From Spirometra erinaceieuropaei (taxonomy: Eukaryota > Platyhelminthes > Cestoda > Diphyllobothriidea > Diphyllobothriidae), in contig CACRXP010000051.1 of the NCBI GenBank assembly GCA_902702965.1, positions 382,824 through 446,823 of the forward strand: a DNA stretch of 64,000 nucleotides. Reading direction: 5' to 3'. The notes beneath the pieces are model-generated. The model was not told the DNA's origin. It did no database searches and worked only from the letters and a program-made list of their open reading frames with translations. Positions 24,831 through 36,900 of the stretch are shown here, piece by piece (position 1 is the first letter of the stretch; each line of letters starts with the position of its first letter). The position numbers and the translations under genes were made by a program.

Positions 24831-26604
24831 TAAGGGGAAGTTCCTACTGGCGTGTCTTACCGAGCCTTGGCATCCAGTGTCATCGGCAAATTAAAACGCC
24901 AGGTCCCCTCCCCCCTTCTGGGGGTTCGGTTTGGGCCGGCTAATGACGACGAATTGGCCAGAAATCGTACTGCTGTTTCCGCAGCCAAATCTTCTGGTCT
25001 TGTGTCCTTAGGAAGTCATGCTGCCCAATGAGGAGGTGAAACAGCAAACCCGACTTCGGTCCAACCATGCGTTGAACTTCGTGAAATCTACTTCCTCGAA
25101 ACAGTTACTTCAAAGGAAATTTGTTCACAATTACCTCTTTCGAGACACGAGCATCCTCGCAGCAATTTTACGTTAACTGAGCCGACGGAGTATTTTGCGC
25201 CTAATTCTGCCCACAACCCATATCCATTTGTCCTAATTCGTAGTACCATAAATTTGGTAGAAGGCCTCACTTTTAGTCCGCAAGTGGCTTACTTTTCCGT
25301 CAGTCAGTTGCTGCTGCAAAAGCCTGGGAGACAGCAACTCACCTTTTACATTGTTCCGCTGTGAAGGGTCTTATATCGACTCTGGAGGAGCCCGTTGTGG
25401 GCTGTTTGGATAAAGTGGAGGCTCAACATCCATCTTTCCAATGACTGAAATAGTCCACTTGCGTTCATAACTCAGAGGACTGCGATGCAGTTCAGTCATG
25501 CTATACCCCCTCCCTTCCTCCAGATCTTAATCTTTGCCTTCAAATTACATTGCCTATACGTCCACTAGTTTAAAAGCCTACTTGGTTGAAACCTCTTGAT
25601 TGTACGATTTCCTTAACAGATCGTAAGATCGTTTGTCCCCTCAGAGAAGCGAAGTTTCCCAACGTTGATTTTAATGCTGTGGCAGACCTTGGTGAGCGGT
25701 TATTTTCAAAGCACAACCTTATAGCAGACGAAGTTTAGTTTAACAATTGAATATGGATGGCATTTATACACATGCATGCTATCCTACGTCCTGGAGTGAC
25801 TGTTGTACGGTTTCTGCCAAACAAAAGTAAACAAACGCTTCATTTTGTGCGTCTTACCTCGACGAAAATGAAGTCTAGTGCGACGACTATCACCTACAAA
25901 ACACGCCATGCTAACTGCCGTCGAATTATAAACATCGGGATCCAGAAAGGCTCACACAAATTTAGTAAGGATGAAACCGGAGCCAAAGCGTGCTTGAGTA
26001 GAATGAACCAATCTATAAGTTTCGCAGTGCTAAACGCGTGTCATAAACCAATGAAAGGTTAAATAGGGCTATGCAGACTGCCTAATTAGACACAGGTTAA
26101 AGTGGTTAACAGTTTGTAGAAGGTGCTGGCAAATGACTTACTAAGCACAGAAGAAGAATTTAATGTAATCTGAAAAGACAGTAATTATATTGTCCTTTTC
26201 ACGGGTCAACGGCAGACTGCCTCTGTAAAGGTGTTTAAGCAGCAAAACCAAATTCGTTATGGTCGGCAATCTGAATGTTACTCTCTGTAGTCCTCCTAGT
26301 AAATCTTGATCAAATGCTTAACTGCGCCATCTTCTTGTGCACTGAGGCTGCGACCGGAGTTACAAAAAACGGTAAGGATCGGGTAAAGGACCCCAAGCAT
26401 CCGTGGCATACAAAGAATACATGCTATACTTATTTAAGTGGGTTTTAGTCCGACACGATTACTTCGGTTTGGTGTTTCATCGTTGTAGACACTTAGTGTT
26501 TATTTTTTTAGTTGCCCTGCTCAATTTCGGTTGCTATTTGTCAACGCATTAAGACTTTTTCGCCCAAAATACGAATTTACCAATTATCTATACCCATTAG
26601 GCCA
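24831..26604. other. Unassigned
   Basis: A 101-codon open frame at 25757-26062 has no recognisable domain. Nothing else seen. Confidence 0.35.
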
Positions 26605-26730
26605 TTCCCCTATGCATACATAGGCCTCGCCCGTAAAATTCCTATTACTACCTTTTCCGTAAGACAGGTCCCTTTGGCTGGTCGTGTATGTTTGGGGTCC
26701 TTCTCCCGATCGTTGCCCAAAAACCCATAC
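26605..26730. repeat. Dispersed repeat R3, copy 1
   Basis: Matches 39236-39345 in the same orientation: cccgtaaaattcctattac / cccataaaacccctattac, ccgtaagacagg, ctttggctgg / ctttggttagg, and ctcccgatcgttgcc / ctcccgattgttacc. The first block also resembles the interior of TIR family T2 (aacccctattaccatc). Confidence 0.65.
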
Positions 26731-27474
26731 TGTTCTTCAAATCCATCAAAGGAGGATATGTTTGCCTCTGGCCAAAGGTTTCCTGATTTGTGTTTCCCGC
26801 CCCGTTAACGATTTGCAAAGTGTCTTAAAAAGGCACTGCTCCTGCCAACGCAGTCCCCGCACTTTTTGAGAGATAATCCGGATAAAGTCCCGCATTCAAC
26901 CCCGTTCGACATATTTGTTTTGCGTGAAAAGATATAAATTATAAGATGTGATCCTCGACGAAAGGGGTCTTCTGTTTTTCATAATACGGCCGGCCAGTTA
27001 AATCTTTTATCTGGTCTGGCCAAATCCGCAGGTAGCAGTCGTTGATAACCGACTGTCACCGCGTACATACAGAAGCAGGGCACGTTTTTTTACTTATTTC
27101 TTCACTGCAGTCAGGAAAAGTCGCGGATTTCACCCGCGTACTCCTCAGAAAGGCGACATCTATGCCGACAGGATTCCTGAAGTGGTTCAATTTTCCCCAT
27201 CTTTATGTCAGTGCCCACCATCAGCTATTCTCGCAAGCTACTATTTTAGGCTAGGATTTCGTTTGAAAATATCTGAATAGTTTCATTGGGCAGTTTATAT
27301 GCATCAGGGGTATGGATGCATTCAAACTGCAGTTACGCAAACGTAGCATGATTGATGTATGCGCTTTCTAAGTCTTCGGAGCCAGCACAAGGTCATCTCT
27401 CTACCGTTAAAGTGGAAACGATTTGCACAATTACGCATCGTATTTTCTCCAACCAACGCTAGTTCTCCTTTGAT

Positions 27475-27522
27475 AAGGGCGTTCACCGATCGTTCTTACT
27501 GAATTCAGTCTTTCAGAAGAGA
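27475..27522 (-). repeat. SINE S1 3'-end fragment
   Basis: gggcgttcaccgatcgttct plus tactgaattcagtc is a diverged inverted copy of the SINE 3' end at 28050-28090. Confidence 0.55.
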
Positions 27523-27748
27523 CAGTGGCGAGTGAACGTTCCTTTCGGTAAATTCTCATCAGGCCAATACAGTTACATAGGGCGGGGTACAATGAGTGAA
27601 ACAAAAATCGATAAAAGTTAGGTTTTAAATTACAGGCTCGGCAAGAGCGGAAGGGCGCCGAAAGTTGTATGTGGTTAGTCAACCTTTGACCACGGTAAGC
27701 GCGGAGCCTGAACAAGGTTCTTTTGGGCGCATAGGGTCGGTTTTCGTA

Positions 27749-27945
27749 ACCGACAAGGGAGACTGGAATGACCATTTCTGGCTTATTAACCGTCGTCAGC
27801 CAGTCATACCCAACCCCGAAGTGTGGAACGCCTGGGGCTCGAACTCACGACCTGTTAATTAGAAGTCCAACACCTCTAACCACTAAGCCACGGGCTCGTT
27901 GTCCTGTCGGTTTCGATCGGGAATTTACAATAGTAGAGGGCGCTC
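27749..27945 (-). repeat. tRNA-derived SINE S1 (minus copy)
   Basis: Inverted copy of 28082-28300. On the minus strand it reads the 5' leader, GAGCCCGTGGCT-type tRNA head, box B GAGTTCGAGCC, and the cttcggggttgggtatgact body. The tRNA head retains box A and box B for RNA polymerase III. Confidence 0.8.
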
Positions 27946-27947
27946 GC

Positions 27948-28090
27948 CATTCCAGTCTCCCTTGTCTTTGTCGGTAATGTCATTCTGCCTATATCATGCG
28001 CCGCTGTGCGGCTGCTGGTTGGGCTCAAGAGAGAGCCCGTAAGACACAACGGAACGAGTGAGTTCCGTAAGAACGATCGGTGAGCGCCCT
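27948..28090 (+). repeat. SINE S1 3' portion, joined directly to the next SINE
   Basis: Begins cattccagtctcccttgtct and runs through the aatgtcattctgcctatat, ggctgctggttgggctcaag and gtaagaacgatcggtgagcg blocks. Its 3' end overlaps the 5' leader of the SINE at 28082, so the two form a head-to-tail array. Confidence 0.75.
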
Positions 28091-28300
28091 CTACTATTGT
28101 AAATTCCCGATCGAAACCGACAGGACAACGAGCCCGTGGCTCAGTGGTTAGAGGTGTTGGACTTCTAATTAACAGGTCGTGAGTTCGAGCCCCAGGCATT
28201 CCACACTTCGGGGTTGGGTATGACTGGCTGAAGACGGTTAATAAACCAGAAATGGTCATTCCAGTCTCCCCTTTCTTTGTCGATAATGCCATTCTGACTA
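28082..28300 (+). repeat. tRNA-derived SINE S1 (plus copy, best preserved)
   Basis: Leader gagcgccctctactattg, then a tRNA-like head at about 28130-28200. Box A is TGGCTCAGTGG (28137-28147), box B GAGTTCGAGCC (28181-28191), and the anticodon loop CTTCTAA would read TCT, so a tRNA-Arg origin is likely. It is not a working tRNA: the acceptor stem does not pair. After the head come cttcggggttgggtatgact, agccagaaatggtcatt-type and cattccagtctccc blocks. It depends on LINE machinery for movement by analogy with other SINEs. Confidence 0.82.
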
Positions 28301-28454
28301 GTTATCCTTCTGACAGGAATCGATATCAAAAACCTGGTCCTGAGGAATGTCGTCAGCTATTTTCTCTCCTGCAGCCAAGTGCCCACGTGGATGTCTAGGT
28401 TTGTAAATTTGTCCGCATGCATTCCGATGCCTACTAGATATTCCGGGAGAACTA

Positions 28455-28535
28455 GTGGTGAGCCGATCCCCCTGCAGCACAAGATCGGTAAAACACTCGT
28501 GTCTGGGTCTTTAACTAGTACCTGTGTTGTAGGTT
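28455..28535 (-). repeat. Foldback-element fragment
   Basis: gagccgatccccctgcagca, agatcggtaaaacac and cgtgtctgggtcttta match the right arm (29118-29200) of the foldback element with an internal deletion. Confidence 0.55.
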
Positions 28536-28559
28536 TGGTAAATCATTCATTTAGTGCTT

Positions 28560-29276
28560 TTTAATTTCCTCAGAAACTAACTGCTAACTTTGGGGAGATC
28601 AGTTTATACTAAAGTCTATGGATGCAGAACGAAATTTGATGTATGAATGTTCGGGCCAGGGTTTATCAGCCACAGCGGGATAGCCGCGTAATATTCACTA
28701 ACTGCGGACAGGAAGTTGGTAGTATATATTAGCATTAGAAGATGCCATACTAGCAGCACATGTGCTAGATAAAAGCCCAGACACGCGGGTTTCGCCGATA
28801 TTCTGCCACTGGATGGCACAGCTGCTAGGAGTCCGGCTCTTCGGTGGGTATCCCAGCATTCCCCGCGTTGTTTCTGATACTTTATTTCATTTAGAAATTT
28901 TTGTCTTTTAATTTCCTCAGAAATTAACTGCTAACATGGAGCAGATCAGTTTATATTATACATCAAATTTCGGTCTACGCCCAAAGACCTTAGTTTAAAC
29001 TGATCCACTCGAAGTTAGAAGTTAATTTCTGAGGACATTAAAAAGCGACAATTTATAAACGGAATTTTCTACCAAAAAACACACGGGGAATGCTGGGAAC
29101 CCACTGAAGAGCCGAGCCCCTCGCAGTTGTGCCATCCAGCGGCAGAAGATCGGCGAAACCCGCGTGTCTGGGCCTTTATCTAATACCTGTGCTGCTAGTA
29201 TGTTATCTTCTAACGCTAAAAGCATTCAATATTTGCATGCTACCGACGGACTGTTAACATTTTGTGAATATTGTGC
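28560..29276. mobile_element. Foldback (long inverted repeat) element
   Basis: Two arms of about 240-280 bp, 28686-28955 and 28994-29276, are inverted copies around a short centre near 28974. Matching pairs include tcctcagaaattaactgcta with its complement at about 29015-29040, agcccagacacgcgggtttc with gaaacccgcgtgtctgggcc, and cagcattccccg with cggggaatgctg. An extra arm-end copy at 28560-28607 is followed by an inverted copy of the loop. No coding region. This looks like a non-autonomous foldback DNA element. Confidence 0.75.
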
Positions 29277-29375
29277 AATTATTCTATAGTAGCTGATGAA
29301 ATTCAGCCCAAATACTCACATGACTTTCTGACCGAGCCTTAAAGGCTTTGTTCTTCCCCTTCCCTTCTTAAATAA

Positions 29376-29728
29376 CCCTCCACATCACCTATGATAGGGT
29401 GATTTTAGGCCGTATCATCTCCCACCTTTGGGGCCCGTGAACTTCTCATAAGCTAAACATTCTCCTGCGATACCTTAGTAGAACCCACTGCCTTATCTTT
29501 TCTAGCGTCTTTCAGTTGAATACCCTTTGGGTAAGAGTGGAATAATGACTTAATAGATTCAACAGTTGGACTGACTTATAGCTACCTCTTCTGAAAAAGT
29601 CCTCCAAACCACCTATAATACAGATGGTTTTAGGCTGCGCCATTTCTCCCCTGTAGTATCAACTGGACTTCTTGCAAACTAAAGATCATCCTTCGAGATC
29701 TTGGTGATACTTACGACTGACCACTCCT
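29376..29728 (+). repeat. Imperfect direct repeat, two units about 225 bp apart
   Basis: 29376-29490 and 29600-29728 share the order cctccacatcacctat / cctccaaaccacctat, ggtgattttaggc / tggttttaggc, acttctcataagctaaac / acttcttgcaaactaaag and gcgataccttagtag / cgagatcttggtgat. Unknown element. Confidence 0.55.
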
Positions 29729-32700
29729 AGTCTCTTCATTCTCAATTTCCTTATATTAGAAATTGAGAAATAGTTTGTTAACTACAGCGCCCAACCCACC
29801 TTTTCAGCTATTTAGCGATTGATGTGGTATTCCTGTTAATTTATGCACTTTTCCTCCTATCTCTTACTGCTCCCCAATAACGTCCTCGCTTGGTAAAAGA
29901 ATTTATACCTGTATACTAAAACACAGACGAATATCGACCTCACTCTTGCCCATCCCCCACTCACTAGCGGCGAGATATCGAGGTGCGGCGTAATGCTTGA
30001 CACGGCGTGAAGGGCTCCGTCTACGAGTGTCACACGCACGCACGACGGTATTTATGGTCTCATATTGACGTATGACATTTCCACCAGCACATGCCATGGG
30101 GCAAATGCTAGTTCCCATTTGATCCAACGCGACAAGTGAAATTCTGAAGAGCAGCTGTATGCCAGTTCAACCGAATATTCTACCAGTATGTAAGCAAAAT
30201 TTCTCCGGAGACACTGATGCCCGATCGAATTGTGCACAGAATCTAAGAGACGTTATGATCCCTCTGGCGATGATTCACTTTGCCATTGGGGCAGCGACCT
30301 GAATGTTGCGTACAAAAGGATCGCACTGATGGTTTGCCCCAGTGTACGCTTAATCCCGAAAGAAACACACGTTTTCGGTCGGAATGCGCGAACGAGAACA
30401 CACACGTTCATTTAGTCCTTTTTTATTCTCGTGTGCAGAACACCGCACGTTTTCTAGTTGAAATTTACTTCTTTCAGACAAAACCGAAAGTCTTAAATCG
30501 ATCGCCTTTTCAAGGCCTGACGGTCCTTCACAACGCTGGCGCTCGCTGGTTGTTCGTGCCAGGAATCATACAACATAAAGGACCAGCATTGTTCCTAGTT
30601 GAAAGAATGAGCCAGGGAAAGTGATCATAAAGAAGCGAGAGGTGTTCGCACAGATGCGATTTCCTATACACAAGTATAACAGCATCTAAAGCTGAAGGAG
30701 GCCTCGTGTTTGATCCAACATGGTACTTTTGGACGTTGGATCAAACAGTTAAGGAAAAACGAAGTTGACTTCAGTCAACGAGTATTCAAACTAGCGAACA
30801 GATTGCGAACTACATCATGACTGCCCTGAATTACATTTCAGAGAAGTTACTCAATCGGTGTCGATTGTGCATACGATGAAACTCTTCCGACGCAACAATC
30901 CTTCAGGGCTAGAGAGGCTCTCCTGGACTCTGCTGCAGGACGCCGGTAGCCTAAATTAAAGGGTGTTTAATGAGTGCTCGTCACTTGCACACCCAACTAG
31001 AAAAGAATTACTGACAAAGATTAGGGACACTAAAATGCTATTTCATCAACCGTGACCCCGGAACCTGAGAAGTTGACCCACTGGAACTTGAGTCCTGATC
31101 CAGTGGGTCACTGTACATTCAAATCAAACGCTCCAGCAATTCGATCCATTGAGCTAACACCCTGTTGGCTGAGATCGAGGATATATATGGTATAACAGTG
31201 GCGCTCGCCTACCAACCCTGACTGCAGAATGGAGATGAGTATTCCCTTTTTACCTGATATCAGGAGTCAATAGGCCGAGCGGGCAGTCGCACAAGTACTG
31301 GCAATCGACAGCAAAGAAAACAGTAGATTACTTAAGCCCCGATCGTCGCTCTAGTTTTTACAGAAGTCTACCGAGCTTACTCTGGATATCTTAGAAACAC
31401 CGGTGTAGGGTTCATCACGTTTTAACATCCCACTTAAGCAAGTCTAAGGTTAACCTGAACCGGAGAGCAGCCAACTCACGAAGATGACTGGGCTTATGTT
31501 GAGCCTTGAGTGGACAGACAAATGTAGGTAGCAAGTACAGCAGTGCTTGGAAGTCACAAGGTTGTGGTATTTTTAAACGTAGACGTCACGTTTAGCTAGT
31601 TATCCTGGGATGACTTACAGGAACGTCTCCCAGAATGCATGACTCTTTTTAGTCGTGTATATTATGTAGAAAAGAGACCTGACGTACACCAATGGTTGCG
31701 GACTGTTGATGGTGTCATCCGGTGCTGTTCACACTCATTTTTTTCCTACCAACTTTATTACAAACAAGGTGCTACAGAGCTCACTTAGAGTTACCCTTTG
31801 TGACACTTAAGGTATCGCCCTCCCAAGCGGAGACAGTATTTGCATCGTTGTGGCGGTCTGGGACACAAAGACCGTCGCAAAAAATCTACCAACTTTATTT
31901 CGTTTTGATACTGCATCTTAAGAATTAACCTATGCTGACGGGCTGGAGTCGCATAGCCCATTCCGTAATTTCTTACTTTCGGTGGTATCTTGACGTCTTT
32001 TTAACAGTAAAAGGGCCCAGCCTACGGTATTTGCGTCCTATTCCTTCTCGGTCAACTGAACAAGCAGGTCGGATTCAAGTACTTTCAGGATTTTATACGT
32101 TGCAGGGGCCGCTTGCTGAGTTTTCGCCGCACTGAGCCCGAGCCACAGGTACCTGCATCAGTTAGATGAGGGAGAAGTAGATTGCTGGGCAACTAATTGG
32201 GTGATATAAGTGAAAAAAACCTATCATGTCACCAAAGGGGTTGCATAAAGTCCGCTATGTGGTCAGATACGTATGGCCATCTTCAGCTCTGACTTTAAGC
32301 ACTGTATGTCATCTAACTGATGTTGTAGGTTGACCTCTGTACTGCTCATTCCAGTTACTCCCTGCCGCCTAACTAGTCCAGTGTAATCTCTCTCTCTCAC
32401 TCACTCACTCAAGATCACGCATCGCAGAAAGCGCAATCCTAGACATTCGGACTTTGTTTTATTTTATCAGCCGATCATGATTACAACCTAGCCTTGAGGA
32501 GGGGCACCTCAAATTCATATTTACCAAAGCGCTTTTGGGATTATTTGTTATCCAGGTATGCGAACGCACAAACTTCCCGGGGGCACAAATTCTGCTGGCC
32601 ATCTAATAGTTTTGCACTAAAATGCTGAGGCTTTTCCCAATTTCCTCGAGTGACCCCTTTTACAAACACGTCGAGGTCAAATATATCGATTTTGTGAGTG

Positions 32701-35700
32701 GACTTGCACTTCGGGTCACGGTACCGGAGTAAAGTTTGTTTACATCAGGCGGTGGCGACACTGTTTCGCAATGATTGATGAAAATAAGAGAAACGGATAT
32801 TCACTTAACACTTAGACTCGGCATATTTAAAGTAGCTCGTGAAACAAGGGAATGCGATGTAGGACTTTTTTTCACAACGGGGCCAAAAGTGAGGTCCCTG
32901 TAGAAAAGCAACATGTTACTGGTAGGAACGATAAACTGTGCCCTATTCTAGGGAATTAAGGACTGGACAGCATTTTACACGTCAATTAGCTCGAAATCTG
33001 GTGAGTATTTGATTGCATATGTCATGTATCGCCCCCACGGCTGTATAGGATGAGTAAGAGTCGAGCTCAAAATCCGTCAATAGGTTAAAAATGGACGGAC
33101 AGCAAGATGGACCCCGTTTGGGAATGTAGTAACTTAGCTGCAGTTACAGCGACTTGGGATTGGGCTGAGCTACGTACTGATGCACCTGGAGGTGTCGACG
33201 ACAGGCCTGAATAAATCACCCGGTTGTTAATAATACAAGACTGGGGAGCTCAGAATACGGATAGGTAACAAAATTACCTCTGGCCTGATTAACAAGCTTA
33301 CCACAGCAGGTTGAGGAAGTTATTACGATGTTCAATTGGTCACCGATGTAGTGTCCTTCTGATGAGCGGTTACTTTTCCCCATTTATGAAGACAAACAAT
33401 TATGTTTTTCTTCCTTTCCTGCCACTATATTCAAATGGAGGTATTATATTGGTTGAGGGGGACGATCTCTCTTTATTGAAGAAGTGAAAACAATAAAAGC
33501 GGCGTCTATTTATCCCACCCAAGAGTTCCCCAGAACGGTCGTAACCGAGTGGCCGCCAAATAAGCTCTTCCGCGACGTACGTACAAAAAGAAGGAGATAT
33601 GTTCTTGACTCGAGTGTACTCTCCAGTCTTGTTGCTGAGAACCAAAATTACAGAACCATAGTAGTCGCTGGAATGATTGGGTAAGTTTCTCGAGCTTAAC
33701 ACCCAGGTCGGGAAGACAATAACCTATGAGAGGTCACCGTAGTTTTGCATCCACCGACGTGTACTGATCGCAAGGCGAAGTGTAGGCAATTTCATTTTTG
33801 CCGTGGAGTTTCATGCACGAGCCCTTGAAGATGACCACGCAGTGACGAGCAATCAATAATTTACGAATGTTATCAAGATAGACAGGGAAGACCGAAGTCA
33901 CAATTCTGGGCCCCTGAGGCCTGAGGTAAAGGTACGGCTGACTGGGTCCGGCGGCCAAACCAGAAATGCTCCTCCCGTTTTCTTTCTTTTTTTCAAGACT
34001 TCTTAAGGCTGCAGCTGCTTAAAATGCTTTTTAGGGATTTGCTTGGCATAAGTCAAGGCAAACTTCCCCAACTTCTCTCCGGAAAAGTCTACCTTACTTA
34101 TCCGTTCTCGTTTTCCCTTGTTGAAATGTTAAGAGTATTCCGAAATTTCCTAGTTTCGTACATCTACTGAGATAAGGCTTTGAAAAATGGGTACTCACAG
34201 TTGTCGTTAATGACTTTTTCTTATACTCCACGCACAAATTATCTGCAATTAATTTTTCCATATTCCATATCAGAAGGGAATTTATCGCCATTTCTCGCCT
34301 TATTTGCCAGCTAACTTCATTTGTGTAGACAGAATTTCTTATCAGATACTCTGAGCACCATGTTGGACACCGTCATAATGATGTGGGTTAGCCTGTTGAA
34401 ATGCAAAATGACACTAAAACAGACGATGAAGTTCGTTGTCAGTATTTTCTGGAACCGAAAACAGAAACAATCTAATTACCATTAAGGGCATGTGTATTTC
34501 CACTAAAGGGAAGTTCATAATAGCACGTCCTAATTTCCCAAAGCTTATTTTTTTATTGAAAAACATGCTGGTTTCAAATATTTGAAGGTTGTGGGCCAAA
34601 GTAACTCGCATTTGCGAATCAAAATCGACTATCCACCACCGCATGCTTTTTTAAGAAAAAAATCCCTACTACAAAGTGCGTAGGAGGAAGCAGGCGTGAA
34701 CAATAAATCAGAAATTGCAATACTGTAGGTTTCGGAAATTTCTGATTTCAGGAATGTGGTACAGAATCCATTACATTTTCGTTGCACACTTTTGGCCGTA
34801 GCATGCGCGGAAGTACGACATTAAGCCTCCGAAAAGTCAGAGCGTGGGCTAACCTCGCCGACTAAATTATCGATTGACAATTTACCACATGAACTAATTC
34901 AATAATTCAAACATGTTGTCAACTTGCTGCTTAGCCTGACACCTGCAAAAAGGCCCCACTCTATTTTCTATCCAATATTCCTTAGCGTAAAGCAAAATCC
35001 GCTAAAAAATTCGATCTAGCGTTGGATACAACATAAGTCGGGAGTCGAAGCTCAATTGCGTTGCAGCCTCCGAAGGCCTAGGACCTATTCCCCCAACACG
35101 TGCGTAGTTGAACGTTATTTTCAGCTAGAGATATTGGTGAACAAATCCTCAAGCGCAGCGAAGATTAGAAAATTGCTTAGGCGCGTGCAAAAGCTCTAAC
35201 ACCGAAGATAGCGCATGCGCGGTTGGGACGACTAGATTATAGTTAATTCTTAATCTGCGGTGGCAGCGTGCGACTTTCATTTCCCACTACCACTCGGCGG
35301 GCTTGCCGACGGCTGTATTTATCTCGAATTGATGATAAAAATATGCATCCTGCGAGCGTCTTCTGTTGAAGATGCTGAAGGAGGGGCATGCATTGAGAAC
35401 CGAATCTCTGTCTTCAAGGATCTAAAATTTTTTCCTTATTCATCCACAAAGGTAGCACAAGCTGTTCATCTGAGGAATATGGCCAGTCAGATTTGCTTGG
35501 GGCTCTGCAAATGACTGTATTGGAGTGCCATGCGTCAATCAAGGGCCGACCTCCATCATCAAGTCTGAGTGCGTATGGCCTGGTAGGTGGGAGGAGACAG
35601 CAAGGCATATGTTGACCGATACATGACCGGATCCCCGTGTCCTGCTCACCCCTCACGCGTTTGTGTTCTCAGCTCTTCATTTATCCCTAGGATAGCGAAG

Positions 35701-36070
35701 ACAAAAACATTGTGCTTTCTCTCCCTACCCTAAAGGGATAATGGGTTTCTCTGTCCAGTGGTCATTTTATTTTCCTACAACTTAGCCCTTAGATGTCAGT
35801 TCGTCATCTCCGTGCTTGTCGATCTCATCAACAAATAATCAACGATAGACTAGGAGTAATTGCATGTAGGACAGTTAGAACCGCAATCAAGAACCCCAAC
35901 CTTTACAATTAACAACTATTTGTCCACAAAAAATACGTTAGCATTCTTCACAACGACATACAGATGGGCGTTAGAACGCAAGAGAGAAAGGGGGGATTAG
36001 TCAGCTACCTCTTCGACAAATCCCAGAGGAATGCCTGTCGATTAGACTTCAACACAAGATGTCTATGACC
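29729..36070. other. Unassigned 6.3 kb with small hairpins
   Basis: No gene recognised. Two perfect short inverted repeats are present: gtttgatccaac/gttggatcaaac (30708-30719 and 30735-30746) and tgacccactgga/tccagtgggtca (31074-31085 and 31099-31110). A short TC/TCAC microsatellite is at about 32389-32410. A stretch at 32736-32762 weakly resembles the end of TIR family T2. Confidence 0.4.
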
Positions 36071-36900
36071 CCACTGGAGACAAGTAACAGCCGGCGAAGA
36101 CAGGCCACAGTCCACGAAATGGAATGTGTTTTCTTATTTACGGTGGCTCCGAGGCCATGAATAACACTGTACGCCGACCAGTCACCACAATTGTAACCAG
36201 TCCGTGCGTACCAGGATCCAAATAAACCCAGGTGATCATTTTGACGTTATCGATTGCATTCCACACGCTGACTGCTCCAACAAATATGGAGATTAGACAG
36301 GGAAAACTGAAGATCGAGGCGCGGGAACGTGAAATGATCATTTGGAAGAGAGACACATTATGTGGCGTTGTTGGGCACAGTCCAGAAATAATCCCACCTC
36401 TGTAGCGGACTGATGGGAAGGAGTATAACTCGGTTTTGTTTTAGTGGTCTGTAGCGCCAAGTTTAAGTGCAGAGGTGCCTGACACTTTCCTTTTTCCCAG
36501 TCGAGGCGTGGAAAGAAACAGATACCCCTTCCCCGATAGCAGCTCTCAACTTCACCCTGCCCAGACAATTTTGAAGAGAACGCTTCTTTGAACCGACCGA
36601 CACTCTCTTTTCCCACGTGTTTACGTTTCGGCCGATTCTTACAATAAGCATTTGTGATATCGCTTGACTTATCGTGTGACTGAAGTGTTGCATCTGACTA
36701 TGGATGTCTCAAAAACCGAGATGAATGATACCCAGAAAGGGAAAGGCGCACCGGATCAAGACGTTCCACCTCAGGCACCCTACGGAGATACAGACGAGGC
36801 GACGACCACTGAACCCGCTACGAGGTCGGTCGTTGCACCTTCACCTCTGCTATTGCAATAATAATTGACCGAGCAGTTGAAAGTTGGCGCCAGAACTAAC
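36071..36900 (-). repeat. Dispersed repeat R4, copy 1, interrupted by an insertion
   Basis: 36071-36402 and about 36836-36898 match 50531-50872 and 50868-50925. Between the two halves lie about 435 bp absent from the other copy. The minus strand holds a short frame (36356-36138) containing a hydrophobic stretch, SIFSFPCLISIFVGAVSVW, that is also open in copy 2. By eye about 19 base differences over 216 bp change about 11 residues, so there is no sign of protein-level selection. Confidence 0.7.
36403..36841. mobile_element. Insertion inside repeat R4
   Basis: Absent from the 50.5-kb copy. Flanked by an 8-bp direct repeat cacctctg (36395-36402 and 36842-36849), although alignment of the junction is ambiguous by a few bases. 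Weak inverted ends occur (gtagcgg near 36403, ccgctac near 36818). No transposase or other domain seen. Confidence 0.45.

Noticed and set aside
28130..28200. Possible tRNA-Arg(TCT) gene
   Set aside because: Boxes A and B are present, but the acceptor arm does not pair and the same unit recurs inverted at 27749-27945 with a shared body, so it is a SINE head.
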